Origin: Treponema socranskii subsp. buccale
Lineage (GTDB): Bacteria; Spirochaetota; Spirochaetia; Treponematales; Treponemataceae
Assembly: GCF_024181585.1 (NCBI RefSeq)
Contig: NZ_CP054258.1
Location: forward strand, 2,418,001-2,482,000
DNA: 64,000 bases
Direction: 5' to 3'
Under the pieces are notes generated by a model. It did not search any database, was not told the DNA's origin, and saw only the letters and a program-made list of their open reading frames with translations. The translations under genes and the position numbers were made by a program. Shown piece by piece: positions 43,871 through 52,721 of the stretch; within the stretch, counting starts at the first letter, position 1; every line of letters begins with the position of its first letter.

Positions 43871-45598
43871 CTACCTTCCTTTTCTCTCTTTTGTAATCTG
43901 CGTGACGATCGTATTGCACACGATGATCAATATGATGGCTACCGAAGCGAGCGCGGAAGCTCTCTGGATATAACCGTCGCTGCGCAGCGAGTAAATCGCC
44001 ACTCCGAGCGTCCGCGTATACGGACCGTAGAGCAGCACCGATGTGGTGAGTTCGCGCATGGCGGGCAAAAAGATCAGGAAAAATCCCGACACCATCGCCG
44101 GCCGGATAAGAGGCAGCGTTATGTCTTTGAGCGCTTCGCTGTGAGACGCCCCGCACGAACGCGCGGCATCTTCGAGAGACGGATGCACTTGCTGCAGAGA
44201 TGCGGACGCGGACTTCATCGAAAACGACAGATAACGCGCGATGTACGCGATGAGAATGATCCAAATCGTATTGTATAAATTGATATGGAAAATAACGCCC
44301 GACCACGCGAGAATAACGCCGATGGCGAGTACCGTTCCCGGAATCGAATACGGAAGTACCGAAACGATTTCCAAAATGCCCTTGCCCTTCGGTTTGATTT
44401 TGTTGACAACGTACGCGATCATAACGCCGAGGAACATACTCAACACGCCGGCGGAAACGGAAAGAAACAGCGAATTGCGGATCGAATCCGTCACCATTTT
44501 ATTGCCGAACAATATGTTCGCATAATTTTTAAACGTAAAGTTTGCAAACGTAAGCGGCAGTCCGTACGCTTTCAAAAATCCGACGAGAAAAATCATGACG
44601 AGCGGTACGAGCACGATGACGATGAGCGACAAAAATGCGATAACCAGCAACGGATATTTTCCGTGGCGCAATTTGATCAGCGTCGGGCGCATGCTCTTTC
44701 CTTTGATGATATCGTAACTGCCCGAGCGCAACACGAGCTTTTGAATAACGAGAGCGACCGACACGACGATGACGAGCAAAACCGAAAGAGCCGCCCCTTC
44801 GCGGATGCCGTTGAAATCGCCGGCCGCACGGTTTATCAACTGATAAATCTTCGTCGGCAGCGTATAGATATTTTGCGAAAACCCGAGAATCGACGGAACG
44901 CCGAAATGCGCGAGCGATGAAATGAGGATGAGCAGCGCACCCGACGATATGGCAGGCAGCACGAGCGGAAGCGTAATCCTCCTGATAACGTAGCCCTGCT
45001 TTGCACCGGCGATGCGCGCGGATTCTTCGAGCGTCGGATCCATGCGTTCAAGCGCGCTGACGACCTGCATAAACACGAACGGAAAATAATACGACACTTC
45101 GACGAATATGATACCCCACACCGAATTGATGTTGACGGGCGCCTTTTGCAAATGGAAAGTCGACATAATCCAATTGTTGATATAGCCGCCGCGAGATGAA
45201 AGCATCAAGTCCCACGCCATCGCTCCGAAAAACGGCGGAAACATATACGGGATCGTAAAGAGGCTGCGCATGAGGCCTTTGAGCGGGATGTCGCTTCTGC
45301 CGAGCAGCCACGCATAAAAAAGCCCCACGATCGTACCGAGCACCGTCACCCAAAACGCGATGACGATCGTATTCCACATAGCGCCGATATTGTCTTTGTT
45401 GCCGATGACGCGTGCAAACAAACCCAAGTCGAATCGGTGTTCGTAAAAAAACGCGTTGTAGATGATCATAAAGATCGGAATGATGACAACGATAAACAAA
45501 ATCACAAAGCTGAGCGCCGTCATGACACCGTCGAGATTCAAGGCAAAACGTTTGCCGTCAAGCTTTGCCAAATCGGCATTGCGGTTTTTAAACATCAT
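43871..45598 (-). CDS. ABC permease, two fused domains (FbpB-like)
   Basis: 575 residues with about 12 membrane helices in two permease units. The ATPase-contact loops are 'LEESARIAGAKQGYVIRRIT' and 'LEDAARSCGASHSEALKDIT'. Start is ATG 45598 (GGAGG 4 nt upstream), overlapping the upstream ATPase stop. Same class as the permease at 7294 but only distantly similar. The central permease of an iron-type importer. Confidence 0.9.
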   Translation of the reverse strand: MMFKNRNADLAKLDGKRFALNLDGVMTALSFVILFIVVIIPIFMIIYNAFFYEHRFDLGLFARVIGNKDNIGAMWNTIVIAFWVTVLGTIVGLFYAWLLGRSDIPLKGLMRSLFTIPYMFPPFFGAMAWDLMLSSRGGYINNWIMSTFHLQKAPVNINSVWGIIFVEVSYYFPFVFMQVVSALERMDPTLEESARIAGAKQGYVIRRITLPLVLPAISSGALLILISSLAHFGVPSILGFSQNIYTLPTKIYQLINRAAGDFNGIREGAALSVLLVIVVSVALVIQKLVLRSGSYDIIKGKSMRPTLIKLRHGKYPLLVIAFLSLIVIVLVPLVMIFLVGFLKAYGLPLTFANFTFKNYANILFGNKMVTDSIRNSLFLSVSAGVLSMFLGVMIAYVVNKIKPKGKGILEIVSVLPYSIPGTVLAIGVILAWSGVIFHINLYNTIWIILIAYIARYLSFSMKSASASLQQVHPSLEDAARSCGASHSEALKDITLPLIRPAMVSGFFLIFLPAMRELTTSVLLYGPYTRTLGVAIYSLRSDGYIQRASALASVAIILIIVCNTIVTQITKERKGR

Positions 45599-46704
45599 AC
45601 AGCCTCCGCCGCCCGGGCGGTTTTTTCCCGCGCATAGTATTTCGGATTGATGAACTTCAGCCCCGCAACGTCGCCGGGCGCATACTCGCGGGAATTGAGC
45701 ATGTCGAGCGTACCCTGTTCGACGCGTATTTCCTTGCCTTCGAAATCGACGAAGTAGGTGCTTTCGCTTCCGAGAAAACTCGAACTCTTTACGGTACCGC
45801 GCACGGAAGAGGTTTCATCGAAAACGATGTCGGACGGACGGATGCCCATATCGTATTCACCGTTCGTCACATCGGACGGCAACGCGGATTCGGGGACATC
45901 GGCGTAGCGTATCTCTTTGCCGTTCAGATCGAAATACATACCGTCCGATTTTTTCTTTACCGGAATAAAATTCGATACGCCGATAAACGTAAAGACGAAT
46001 TTATCGGCGGGGGTGAGCAGGATCTCTTCGTCGGTGCCGATTTGACTTAAAGCACCGGAGGGATTCATCACCGCGATTTTATCGCAAAGCTGTAAAGCCG
46101 CCTGCTGATCGTGCGTTATATATAAAATCGTCGTACCGACCGTCCGCTGGATCTGCCGTATTTCGACGAGCATCTCTTCGCGGAGCTTTGCGTCGAGGTT
46201 CGTAATCGGCTCGTCGAGTACGATAACATCGTCCGACGACACGAGAGAACGCGCGATCGCAACGCGCTGCTGCTGTCCGCCCGACAGCTGAGACGGCAAG
46301 TGATTTTTATATTTTTCCATCCGTACTTGAGAAAGCGCGAACTCCGCTTTTTTTTGTATTTCGTCTTTCGACATCTTTTTCTTTTTCATCGGATAGACGA
46401 CGTTTTCCCACACCGTCATGTGCGGCCACACCGCGTAATCCTGAAAGACGACGCCGATATTGCGTTTTTCGGGCGCAACATTGATACGCTTTTTTGCGCT
46501 GAACACACATGTGTCGCCGATGTGGATTTCGCCCTTTTCCGGTTTAATAAATCCGCAGAGACAGCGGATGAGCGTCGTTTTGCCGCAGCCGGACGGACCG
46601 ACGACGCCGAGGATTTGGCTTTCGTCCACCGTGAGCGAAAAATCCTCGAATATCGTGTGCGTTCCGTATCTGAATGTAACGGAATCGAATTTTATCTGAG
46701 CCAT
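45595..46704 (-). CDS. ABC transporter ATPase, first of two in the operon (FbpC-like)
   Basis: Start MAQIKFDSV at ATG 46704; 369 residues. Walker A GPSGCGKTT, Q-loop 'VVFQDYAVWPHM', signature LSGGQQQRVAIARSL, Walker B VIVLDEPITNLD, H-loop 'ITHDQQAALQ'. The C-terminal TOBE-like region contains 'MGIRPSDIVFDE'. It follows the binding-protein gene by 78 bp. A longer in-frame start at 46740 lacks a ribosome site. Confidence 0.9.
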   Translation of the reverse strand: MAQIKFDSVTFRYGTHTIFEDFSLTVDESQILGVVGPSGCGKTTLIRCLCGFIKPEKGEIHIGDTCVFSAKKRINVAPEKRNIGVVFQDYAVWPHMTVWENVVYPMKKKKMSKDEIQKKAEFALSQVRMEKYKNHLPSQLSGGQQQRVAIARSLVSSDDVIVLDEPITNLDAKLREEMLVEIRQIQRTVGTTILYITHDQQAALQLCDKIAVMNPSGALSQIGTDEEILLTPADKFVFTFIGVSNFIPVKKKSDGMYFDLNGKEIRYADVPESALPSDVTNGEYDMGIRPSDIVFDETSSVRGTVKSSSFLGSESTYFVDFEGKEIRVEQGTLDMLNSREYAPGDVAGLKFINPKYYAREKTARAAEAV

Positions 46705-46782
46705 ATACGTACCGAATCGGTTTATGGAAAACCGCAGCATACGGCGGCCGCCGCGATAACGAGCAACGCCGCCGTGCAGTTT

Positions 46783-47808
46783 TTATTTGAAGATTTTGTC
46801 GAAGACGGCGAGAACATCGCCGCTGTGCTTTGCAATTTCCGCGTCGTCGATTTTCATAGCGCGCTTGGCGATTTCCGACGGAGGGAGACTGCCCTCTTTT
46901 TGAACGTCGTCTCTGATCGACGCACAGCCGTGTTCGCTCAAAATCTTCTGACCTTCTTCCGACAGGATGTAATCGTACAAAAGTTTGCCGTTTTCCTGAT
47001 TCGCGGAATTTTTAATGAGCGCGATCGGACTCGAAATGGCGACGAGATCGGTTTCGGGATACACGAATTTGATCGGAGAACCGTCGCTTTCAAGCGTCTG
47101 AGTAACGTAGTCGACGGCGATACACACTTTGTATGCACTCGCAGCGACTTTCGTATGCGTCGACGTCGTACCGCTTTCAAGTTCGGTGCCCGCCGCTTTT
47201 AATTTTTTAAAATAGGCTTCGCCGTATTTCGCGTCGGCGAGCAAGCCCGCAACCGCGTAAAACGTCGTTCCCGATTCGCCGGGATCGGTCATAACGATTT
47301 GATTTTTATAAAACGGATCGAGCAGATCGTTCCACGTTTTCGGCGCCTGTTCCGGTTTTACCGTATTCGTGTTGTATGCGAAACCCATGACGACCATGCG
47401 GCCGCCGCAATAATAATTTTCGGGATCTTTATACAACGCGTCGACGTGAGCGGCTTCGGGAGACGCATAGGCTTCGAGGATGCCCTGCTCTTTGAACGTA
47501 ATATAGTTCGACGGATCGCCGACCCATACCAAATCGCAGGCGATTTGCCCCGACTGCTTTTCCGCAGCCATCTTCGTCGCGACTTTGCTCGTTCCCGCAG
47601 CGTAATAATCCATAACGATGTTCGGGTATTTTTTGGTAAACCCTTCTTTTACCGCGATGAGCTGCGCTTCTTTCAGCGACGAATACAACATGACCGATCC
47701 GGACTGCGACGACGCACCCTCGGAAGTTTCCGCGCTTTTTTTCGAACACGAGATCAATCCCGCGATGAACATGATTGCCGTCAATATGACTGCGATTCGC
47801 TTGTGCAT
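46783..47808 (-). CDS. ferric-iron-type ABC binding lipoprotein (FbpA class)
   Basis: 341 residues. Lipoprotein signal ending 'AGLISC', then a periplasmic iron-type binding domain: 'VMLYSSLKEAQLIAVKEGF', 'DLVWVGDPSNYITFKEQGIL', 'ALYKDPENYYCGGRMVVMGF', 'PKTWNDLLDPFYKNQIVMTD'. Good Shine-Dalgarno (AGGAGA). First gene of a four-gene importer: binding protein, ATPase, permease, ATPase. A TTTTATC-CGAT-GATAAAA inverted repeat in its leader suggests metal-dependent repression, but this is inference. Confidence 0.9.
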   Translation of the reverse strand: MHKRIAVILTAIMFIAGLISCSKKSAETSEGASSQSGSVMLYSSLKEAQLIAVKEGFTKKYPNIVMDYYAAGTSKVATKMAAEKQSGQIACDLVWVGDPSNYITFKEQGILEAYASPEAAHVDALYKDPENYYCGGRMVVMGFAYNTNTVKPEQAPKTWNDLLDPFYKNQIVMTDPGESGTTFYAVAGLLADAKYGEAYFKKLKAAGTELESGTTSTHTKVAASAYKVCIAVDYVTQTLESDGSPIKFVYPETDLVAISSPIALIKNSANQENGKLLYDYILSEEGQKILSEHGCASIRDDVQKEGSLPPSEIAKRAMKIDDAEIAKHSGDVLAVFDKIFK

Positions 47809-47834
47809 ATCATTCTCCTGAAATGTGATCGATA

Positions 47835-47852
47835 TTTTATCCGATGATAAAA
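47835..47852 (-). promoter_or_regulatory. inverted repeat, candidate operator of the iron-type importer
   Basis: TTTTATC-CGAT-GATAAAA lies between the -10 and the Shine-Dalgarno. Its position fits repressor binding by a Fur- or DtxR-type protein. No regulator is identified. Confidence 0.4.
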
Positions 47853-47863
47853 CGAATAAATAC

Positions 47864-47891
47864 AGTATATATCATATCGTGTATTTTGCCA
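47864..47891 (-). promoter_or_regulatory. promoter of the iron-type importer
   Basis: TGGCAA (47886-47891), spacer 16, TATACT (47864-47869). The remaining gap to 48137 holds dispersed repeat sequence (47955-47998, 48022-48071). Confidence 0.5.
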
Positions 47892-48021
47892 GTGTAAATT
47901 TCGGATATCGGGCGAAAAAACCGTTTTTTAAACCGCGAATTCAGCAAATGATAAAGGTTCCGCGGCAAACGGAATGACCGCTGCCGGAGTACGACCTGTG
48001 CGAATCGAAACGATAACGCGA

Positions 48022-48071
48022 TTTATTCGTGCGGAGGGTTATCTCACATGCCGCGTCGGGGTTGTTGATTG
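48022..48071 (+). repeat. dispersed intergenic repeat, copy 2
   Basis: TTTATTCGTGCGGAGGG ... GCGTCGGGGTTGTTGATTG; the ends match, in reverse complement, those of the copy at 23974-24047, while the middle is shorter. Confidence 0.5.
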
Positions 48072-48137
48072 TATCTTTTTTACAATTACGATATAGTGGC
48101 GCATATATGCGGGTACAGGATCCGCAAGGGGAACAGG

Positions 48138-48395
48138 ATGAGCGAAAAAAAATTAAAAATTTTAGGCTGGATCGGAACGGTACTTTCAGTGTTTATGTAT
48201 GTATCATATATTCCCCAAATATGGGGCGACGTTCACGGACACAAAACGCCGTTTATACAGCCTTTAGCTGCCGCGGTTAACTGCACTATATGGACGGCTT
48301 ACGGACTTTTAAAAGAAAAACGCGACTATCCTTTATCGGCGGCAAATCTGCCCGGCGTTATCTTCGGACTAATTGCAACATTCGCTGCCTTTTAA
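48138..48395 (+). CDS. SemiSWEET sugar transporter
   Basis: 85 residues, start ATG 48138 with AAGGGG 6 nt upstream. Three membrane helices with the MtN3/PQ-loop signature 'SYIPQIW' in helix 1 and 'NCTIWTAYGLLK' in helix 2-3, the typical SemiSWEET half-unit that works as a dimer to let sugars pass across the membrane. A longer in-frame start at 48069 is less likely. Confidence 0.9.
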   Translation: MSEKKLKILGWIGTVLSVFMYVSYIPQIWGDVHGHKTPFIQPLAAAVNCTIWTAYGLLKEKRDYPLSAANLPGVIFGLIATFAAF

Positions 48396-48449
48396 TCGAA
48401 CCGGTACGCCTACGGCTCGCATACATCACCGCATATAAATTCCGCTGCA

Positions 48450-48478
48450 TTGACGCATGCCGCGCCCTATGATAAAAT
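48450..48478 (+). promoter_or_regulatory. promoter of the methyltransferase cluster
   Basis: TTGACG (48450-48455), spacer 17, TAAAAT (48473-48478), 12 nt before ATG; very short leader with no Shine-Dalgarno. Confidence 0.55.
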
Positions 48479-48490
48479 TATTTGCATATT

Positions 48491-49627
48491 ATGGATAAAG
48501 CTCTCTATAATGCGGAAAAATTTACAACGGACGATATCCGCGCCGTCGACGCGAAATTCGAAGCGCAAAAGATAGCGTTCGCCCCGCTCGCATTTCAAGC
48601 GATACGCACCATGATCGACTTAAATATTTTGCGGGCAATCGAAAGCGCCGGAGACAAAGGTATCACGAGAGCGGCCCTCGCCGAAAAAACGGGCGTTTCG
48701 GAATACGGCGTCGGAGTGCTCTGCGAAATGGCGCTCGGCATGAATGTCATAAAACTCACAAAAGACAGCATAGCGGACGGCAGCGCCGATGCCGGCAAAA
48801 CCGAAAAATTTATCATCGGAAAAATCGGCTGGATGCTGCTCGAAGATGATTTAACAAAGGTGAATTTCAATTTTACAAACGATATCTGTTATATGGGCGC
48901 TTACGATTTGGATGAATCGATCCGAACGGGAAAACCGGCAGGATTGAAATATTTCGGCACGCAGTGGGCGACGATCTACGAAGCGCTCTCTTCGCTGCCC
49001 GACCGGGCAAAACACAGCTGGTTCGCGTTCGACCACTTTTACAGCGACATCGCTTTTCCGGAAGCGCTGCCTATCGTATTCGGCGACAAGCCGCAGCATC
49101 TCGTCGACATCGGCGGCAACACCGCAAAGTGGGCAGTTGCATGCTGCGCCTATGACAAAGAGGTACATGTGACGATCGTCGATTTACCCGGACAGACGGC
49201 CGTCGCCGAAAAAAATGCGGCAAATGCCGGATTCGCGGACAGGATCGCCGTTCACCCGTGCAACGTGCTCGACGAAACGACATCGCTCCCCGCGTCGCCC
49301 GATGCCGTATGGATGAGTCAATTCCTCGATTGTTTTTCGCTTCCGCAGGTGACGAAAATTTTAACGAAAGTATATAAAGCGGCGAAGCCCGAAACGAATG
49401 TGTACGTACTCGAGCCGCTGTGGGACAAACAGCGCTTTGAAGCGAGCTCGTATTCGCTGCAGGCGACGTCGCTTTACTTTACGTGCATGGCGAACGGCAC
49501 GAGCAAAATGTACCGCTTTCGCGAACTCGTCGATGCCGTCGAAGCGGCAGGCTTTGCACTGAAGCACGAACATCACAATCTCGGATCGAACAGCTATTCG
49601 CTGCTCGTGTTCCGCAAGAGGGCCTAG
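48491..49627 (+). CDS. SAM-dependent O-methyltransferase-like protein
   Basis: 378 residues. A winged-helix dimerisation domain (about 30-100, 'AALAEKTGVSEYGVGVLCEM') is followed by a class I methyltransferase core: 'LVDIGGNTAKWAVACC' is motif I (usually D-x-G-G-x-x-G), 'VTIVDLPG' motif II and 'DAVWMSQFLDCFS' motif IV. The layout resembles the O-methyltransferase family acting on small hydroxylated or polyene substrates. First gene of a short cluster with a ketosynthase-like protein and an acyltransferase. The second glycine position of motif I is changed (G-N-T-A-K), so activity needs testing. Confidence 0.8.
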   Translation: MDKALYNAEKFTTDDIRAVDAKFEAQKIAFAPLAFQAIRTMIDLNILRAIESAGDKGITRAALAEKTGVSEYGVGVLCEMALGMNVIKLTKDSIADGSADAGKTEKFIIGKIGWMLLEDDLTKVNFNFTNDICYMGAYDLDESIRTGKPAGLKYFGTQWATIYEALSSLPDRAKHSWFAFDHFYSDIAFPEALPIVFGDKPQHLVDIGGNTAKWAVACCAYDKEVHVTIVDLPGQTAVAEKNAANAGFADRIAVHPCNVLDETTSLPASPDAVWMSQFLDCFSLPQVTKILTKVYKAAKPETNVYVLEPLWDKQRFEASSYSLQATSLYFTCMANGTSKMYRFRELVDAVEAAGFALKHEHHNLGSNSYSLLVFRKRA

Positions 49628-49629
49628 AC

Positions 49630-50298
49630 GTGGCACGGATTGTCGTTTCAAACATAACAGCGTGGGCGTCCGGACTCGAGTCGAACGAAGATTGGAAAAA
49701 ATGGGCGCGCGGTGAAAAATCGATTCTACCGACAAACGACGCACCGAAGCTCGAATACACCGATGCCATTTTCCGAAGAAGGCTCAGCCAAATAAGCAAA
49801 ATGACGATTCAAGTCATTCACGACCTGCTCGAAAAATCCGAAGCGGCAAAAGATATGCCGCAAACCTTCGTCTCCTGCCGAGGTGAACTCGCTCGCGAAT
49901 TTTCGGTGAGCAAAAAACTCGTCGAAGAAAAAGAAGTGTCACCTGCGGCTTTTTCGCTTTCCGTGTTCAACACTCCGATCGCGCTTGCAACGATTGCCTT
50001 CGGTTTGAGAGGAGGATATTCGGCTATCTTTCCGTCTCACGGCAATTTCCGAAACGCCTTTGAAGGAGCCTGCGCGCCGATTCTTTCCGGCGAAGAAAAA
50101 GAAGTCATGCTCGTATACGCGGACGAACTCGTTCCCGAAGCATACAAAGCTCTCGGCACGGAAAACTTCGAACCGCTTGCGTTTGCAGCCGTCCTTTCTC
50201 TTTCGAAAAACGGTGTCGCTATTTCCGACGTGTCCGCAGTTCCCGAACGAGCCGCGGATTTTTTAAAGAATATTATTTTAGAGGACACAGCATTTTGA
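49630..50298 (+). CDS. beta-ketoacyl-synthase-like protein (Ketoacyl-synt_2 type)
   Basis: 222 residues, GTG start at 49630, 2 bp after the methyltransferase stop. It matches the short ketosynthase N-terminal-like family (PF13723 type) found in aryl-polyene and related fatty-acid-like clusters: 'YTDAIFRRRLSQISKM', 'FVSCRGELAREF', 'PAAFSLSVFNTPIALATIAF'. The family lacks the full catalytic site and may act as a chain-length or partner factor. It overlaps the acyltransferase start by 4 bp. Confidence 0.75.
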   Translation: MARIVVSNITAWASGLESNEDWKKWARGEKSILPTNDAPKLEYTDAIFRRRLSQISKMTIQVIHDLLEKSEAAKDMPQTFVSCRGELAREFSVSKKLVEEKEVSPAAFSLSVFNTPIALATIAFGLRGGYSAIFPSHGNFRNAFEGACAPILSGEEKEVMLVYADELVPEAYKALGTENFEPLAFAAVLSLSKNGVAISDVSAVPERAADFLKNIILEDTAF

Positions 50299-51149
50299 GT
50301 AAATTAACAAATAATAAAACAGCTCCCGACGAAATCCGCACATCCCTCGGTGATTTACCGCCGATAAAAAATCCGCTCCTCTACGTATACGGAGCGGTTA
50401 TAAAATTATTTTTCTATGCATTTTTCGGCACGGGCAGCATTCTGCTCGGTCTCATCGTCTTGCCGATCGAACGGCTTTTGATCCATCCGAAAGCGCGATT
50501 TCAAAAAGCGGCGCGGGCAACGGTTTCATTTGCGTTTCGATTTTTTATCAATTTCATTCGCATTTTGGGCGTCCTGCGCTTTCAAGCGGCGGATAAAGAA
50601 AAATTCCGCAGCCTCTCGTCGAAAATCGTCGTCGCAAATCACCCGTCCATGCTCGATGTCGTGTTTCTCATTTCCCTCATTCCGAATGCGGACTGTATCG
50701 TGCGCGGAAGTCTTGCCAATTCGCTGTATGCGGGCGTCATCAGACAGCTGTACATCGTCAATACGCTCGGCTATGAAGAGATGATCGAACTTTGCAAAAA
50801 TTCGCTTGAGACCGGCACGAACCTCATCGTATTTCCCGAAGGTACGCGGACGCCCCGCAACGGTACGAACGCATTCAAAAAAGGAGCCGCCCGTATGGCA
50901 CTCGACACACACTGCGACATCCTGCCGGTATACATAGGCGGCAGCGATAAATACGGACTCGGTAAACACGACGCATTTTTTTCATACGCGCGATCGGGTG
51001 TGTACCGCTATAACATCTATATGCTCGATGAAATCAAAATCGCAGACTACGAATCGCTTGAACCGCAGATTGCAGCGAAACACATTACCGAAAAAATACA
51101 TCAAACGATTGCGGACAAAGCCCTGCTCGTCGACAATCGCACGGTATAA
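50295..51149 (+). CDS. 1-acyl-glycerol-3-phosphate-acyltransferase-like protein (PlsC family)
   Basis: 284 residues, TTG start at 50295 with GAGG 10 nt upstream, overlapping the previous stop. One or two N-terminal membrane helices are followed by the acyltransferase motifs 'VVANHPSMLDVV' (H-x4-D as N-H-P-S-M-L-D) and 'LIVFPEGTRTPRNG'. It transfers acyl groups to a lipid or polyketide-like acceptor. The gap to 51275 contains a weak hairpin near 51167-51192. Confidence 0.88.
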   Translation: MSKLTNNKTAPDEIRTSLGDLPPIKNPLLYVYGAVIKLFFYAFFGTGSILLGLIVLPIERLLIHPKARFQKAARATVSFAFRFFINFIRILGVLRFQAADKEKFRSLSSKIVVANHPSMLDVVFLISLIPNADCIVRGSLANSLYAGVIRQLYIVNTLGYEEMIELCKNSLETGTNLIVFPEGTRTPRNGTNAFKKGAARMALDTHCDILPVYIGGSDKYGLGKHDAFFSYARSGVYRYNIYMLDEIKIADYESLEPQIAAKHITEKIHQTIADKALLVDNRTV

Positions 51150-51274
51150 ATCAATCGCCTTAAACCGGCCGAAAGCCTCCGGTTTTCGGATTTTACAAGG
51201 CGGATTATTAACCGAAAAATTCATATCGATTTTTATAAAATCGAAAATAATAATTATTAATTTTGGAGTTCATT

Positions 51275-52645
51275 ATGGAACAACGTGAAAACCTCAGCTC
51301 GAGGCTCGGATTTATTCTTCTTTCGGCAGGATGCGCAATAGGAATCGGAAACGTTTGGAAGTTTCCGTATATCACGGGCTTTCACGGCGGAAGCGCCTTC
51401 GTACTCGTATACTTGTTTTTCCTCATCATCATGGGCATCCCCATATTGACGATGGAATTCGCCGTCGGGCGGGCAAGCAGAAAAAGTCCGCTCCGCGCAT
51501 TCAACGTGCTTGAAAAACCGGGACAAAAATGGCACTTGCACGGCTATATGGCGCTCGCGGGAAATTACCTGCTTATGATGTTTTACACGACGGTTACCGG
51601 CTGGATGCTGCACTATTTTTATCTCAGCGTAACGGGCGCATTCGACGGTAAAAACGTTGAGCAAGTGAGCGCGTTTTTTCCGGCAATGCTTTCAAAGCCG
51701 GGCGTTATGACGTTTTGGATGATCGTCGTCGTCGTCTCGGGCTTTGCAATCTGCGCCGCGGGTTTGAAAAAAGGCGTCGAAAAAATCACCAAAATAATGA
51801 TGACCGCGCTCTTTGCGCTCCTGCTCGTGCTTGCGATCCACAGCATCTTTTTAAAAGGCGGAAGCGCCGGTTTGAAATTTTATCTCCTTCCCGATTTCAA
51901 GCGGATGGAGGAAACGGGCATCGTCGCTACCGTTGTCGCCGCGATGAATCAGTCGTTTTTTACGCTGAGCCTCGGCATCGGCGCCATGGCGATTTTCGGA
52001 AGCTATATCGGAAAAGAACATTCGCTGTTCGGCGAATCGATACGCGTCGCCGCCCTCGACACTTTTATCGCTTTTTTTGCAGGTCTCATCATATTTCCGG
52101 CGTGCTCGGCGTTCGGCGTCGATGCGGGAAGCGGGCCGAACCTGCTTTTTATCACATTGCCGAATATCTTCAACAATATGGCAGGCGGACGAATTTGGGG
52201 CAGCCTCTTTTTCCTCTTTATGGCTTTCGCGGCTTTTTCAACCGTTATCGCCGTCTTTGAAACGATCATCGCGTGCAATATCGATTTGACCGGCCGGTCG
52301 CGAAAAAAAATCGCCGTCGTCAATATATTCGTTATGATAATTCTTTCTCTGCCGTGCGCGCTCGGCTTCAATGTGCTTTCGGGCGTACAGCCGCTCGGCA
52401 AAGGTTCGGGCATCCTCGACTTGGAAGATTTTCTCGTCAGCAATATCGCCCTTCCGCTCGGCTCTCTCATCTATCTGCTGTTTTGTGTATCGAAGAGCGG
52501 CTGGGGATGGAAAAAATTTACCGAAGAAGCGAACGCGGGAGACGGAGCGAAGCTGCCGAATTGGCTGCGTTTTTATACGACGTATATTTTGCCGGTCATC
52601 ATCATATCGATATTTATCATCGGTATAAAAGACAAATTTTTCTGA
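51275..52645 (+). CDS. Na+-dependent transporter of the NSS (SNF) family
   Basis: 456 residues with 11-12 membrane helices. The LeuT-type signature is at the start: 'SRLGFILLSAGCAIGIGNVW', 'KFPYI', 'GGSAFVLVYLFFLIIMGIPI', then 'EFAVGRAS'. It imports an amino acid or biogenic amine with sodium. ATG at 51275 has GGAG 6 nt upstream. It may belong with the upstream cluster (same strand) or be a separate unit. Confidence 0.92.
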   Translation: MEQRENLSSRLGFILLSAGCAIGIGNVWKFPYITGFHGGSAFVLVYLFFLIIMGIPILTMEFAVGRASRKSPLRAFNVLEKPGQKWHLHGYMALAGNYLLMMFYTTVTGWMLHYFYLSVTGAFDGKNVEQVSAFFPAMLSKPGVMTFWMIVVVVSGFAICAAGLKKGVEKITKIMMTALFALLLVLAIHSIFLKGGSAGLKFYLLPDFKRMEETGIVATVVAAMNQSFFTLSLGIGAMAIFGSYIGKEHSLFGESIRVAALDTFIAFFAGLIIFPACSAFGVDAGSGPNLLFITLPNIFNNMAGGRIWGSLFFLFMAFAAFSTVIAVFETIIACNIDLTGRSRKKIAVVNIFVMIILSLPCALGFNVLSGVQPLGKGSGILDLEDFLVSNIALPLGSLIYLLFCVSKSGWGWKKFTEEANAGDGAKLPNWLRFYTTYILPVIIISIFIIGIKDKFF

Positions 52646-52686
52646 TGCCGACGCGGAAAATCCATGGTAATATTATAAAAATACGC

Positions 52687-52692
52687 TATACT
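52687..52692 (+). promoter_or_regulatory. -10 box upstream of leader copy C
   Basis: TATACT in a very A/T-rich run, about 30 bp before the leader element, with a possible TGGTAA -35 (16-bp spacer). It would make the whole element part of the transcript. Confidence 0.4.
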
Positions 52693-52721
52693 ATATATAG
52701 ACAAAGAAATATATCCGAACC

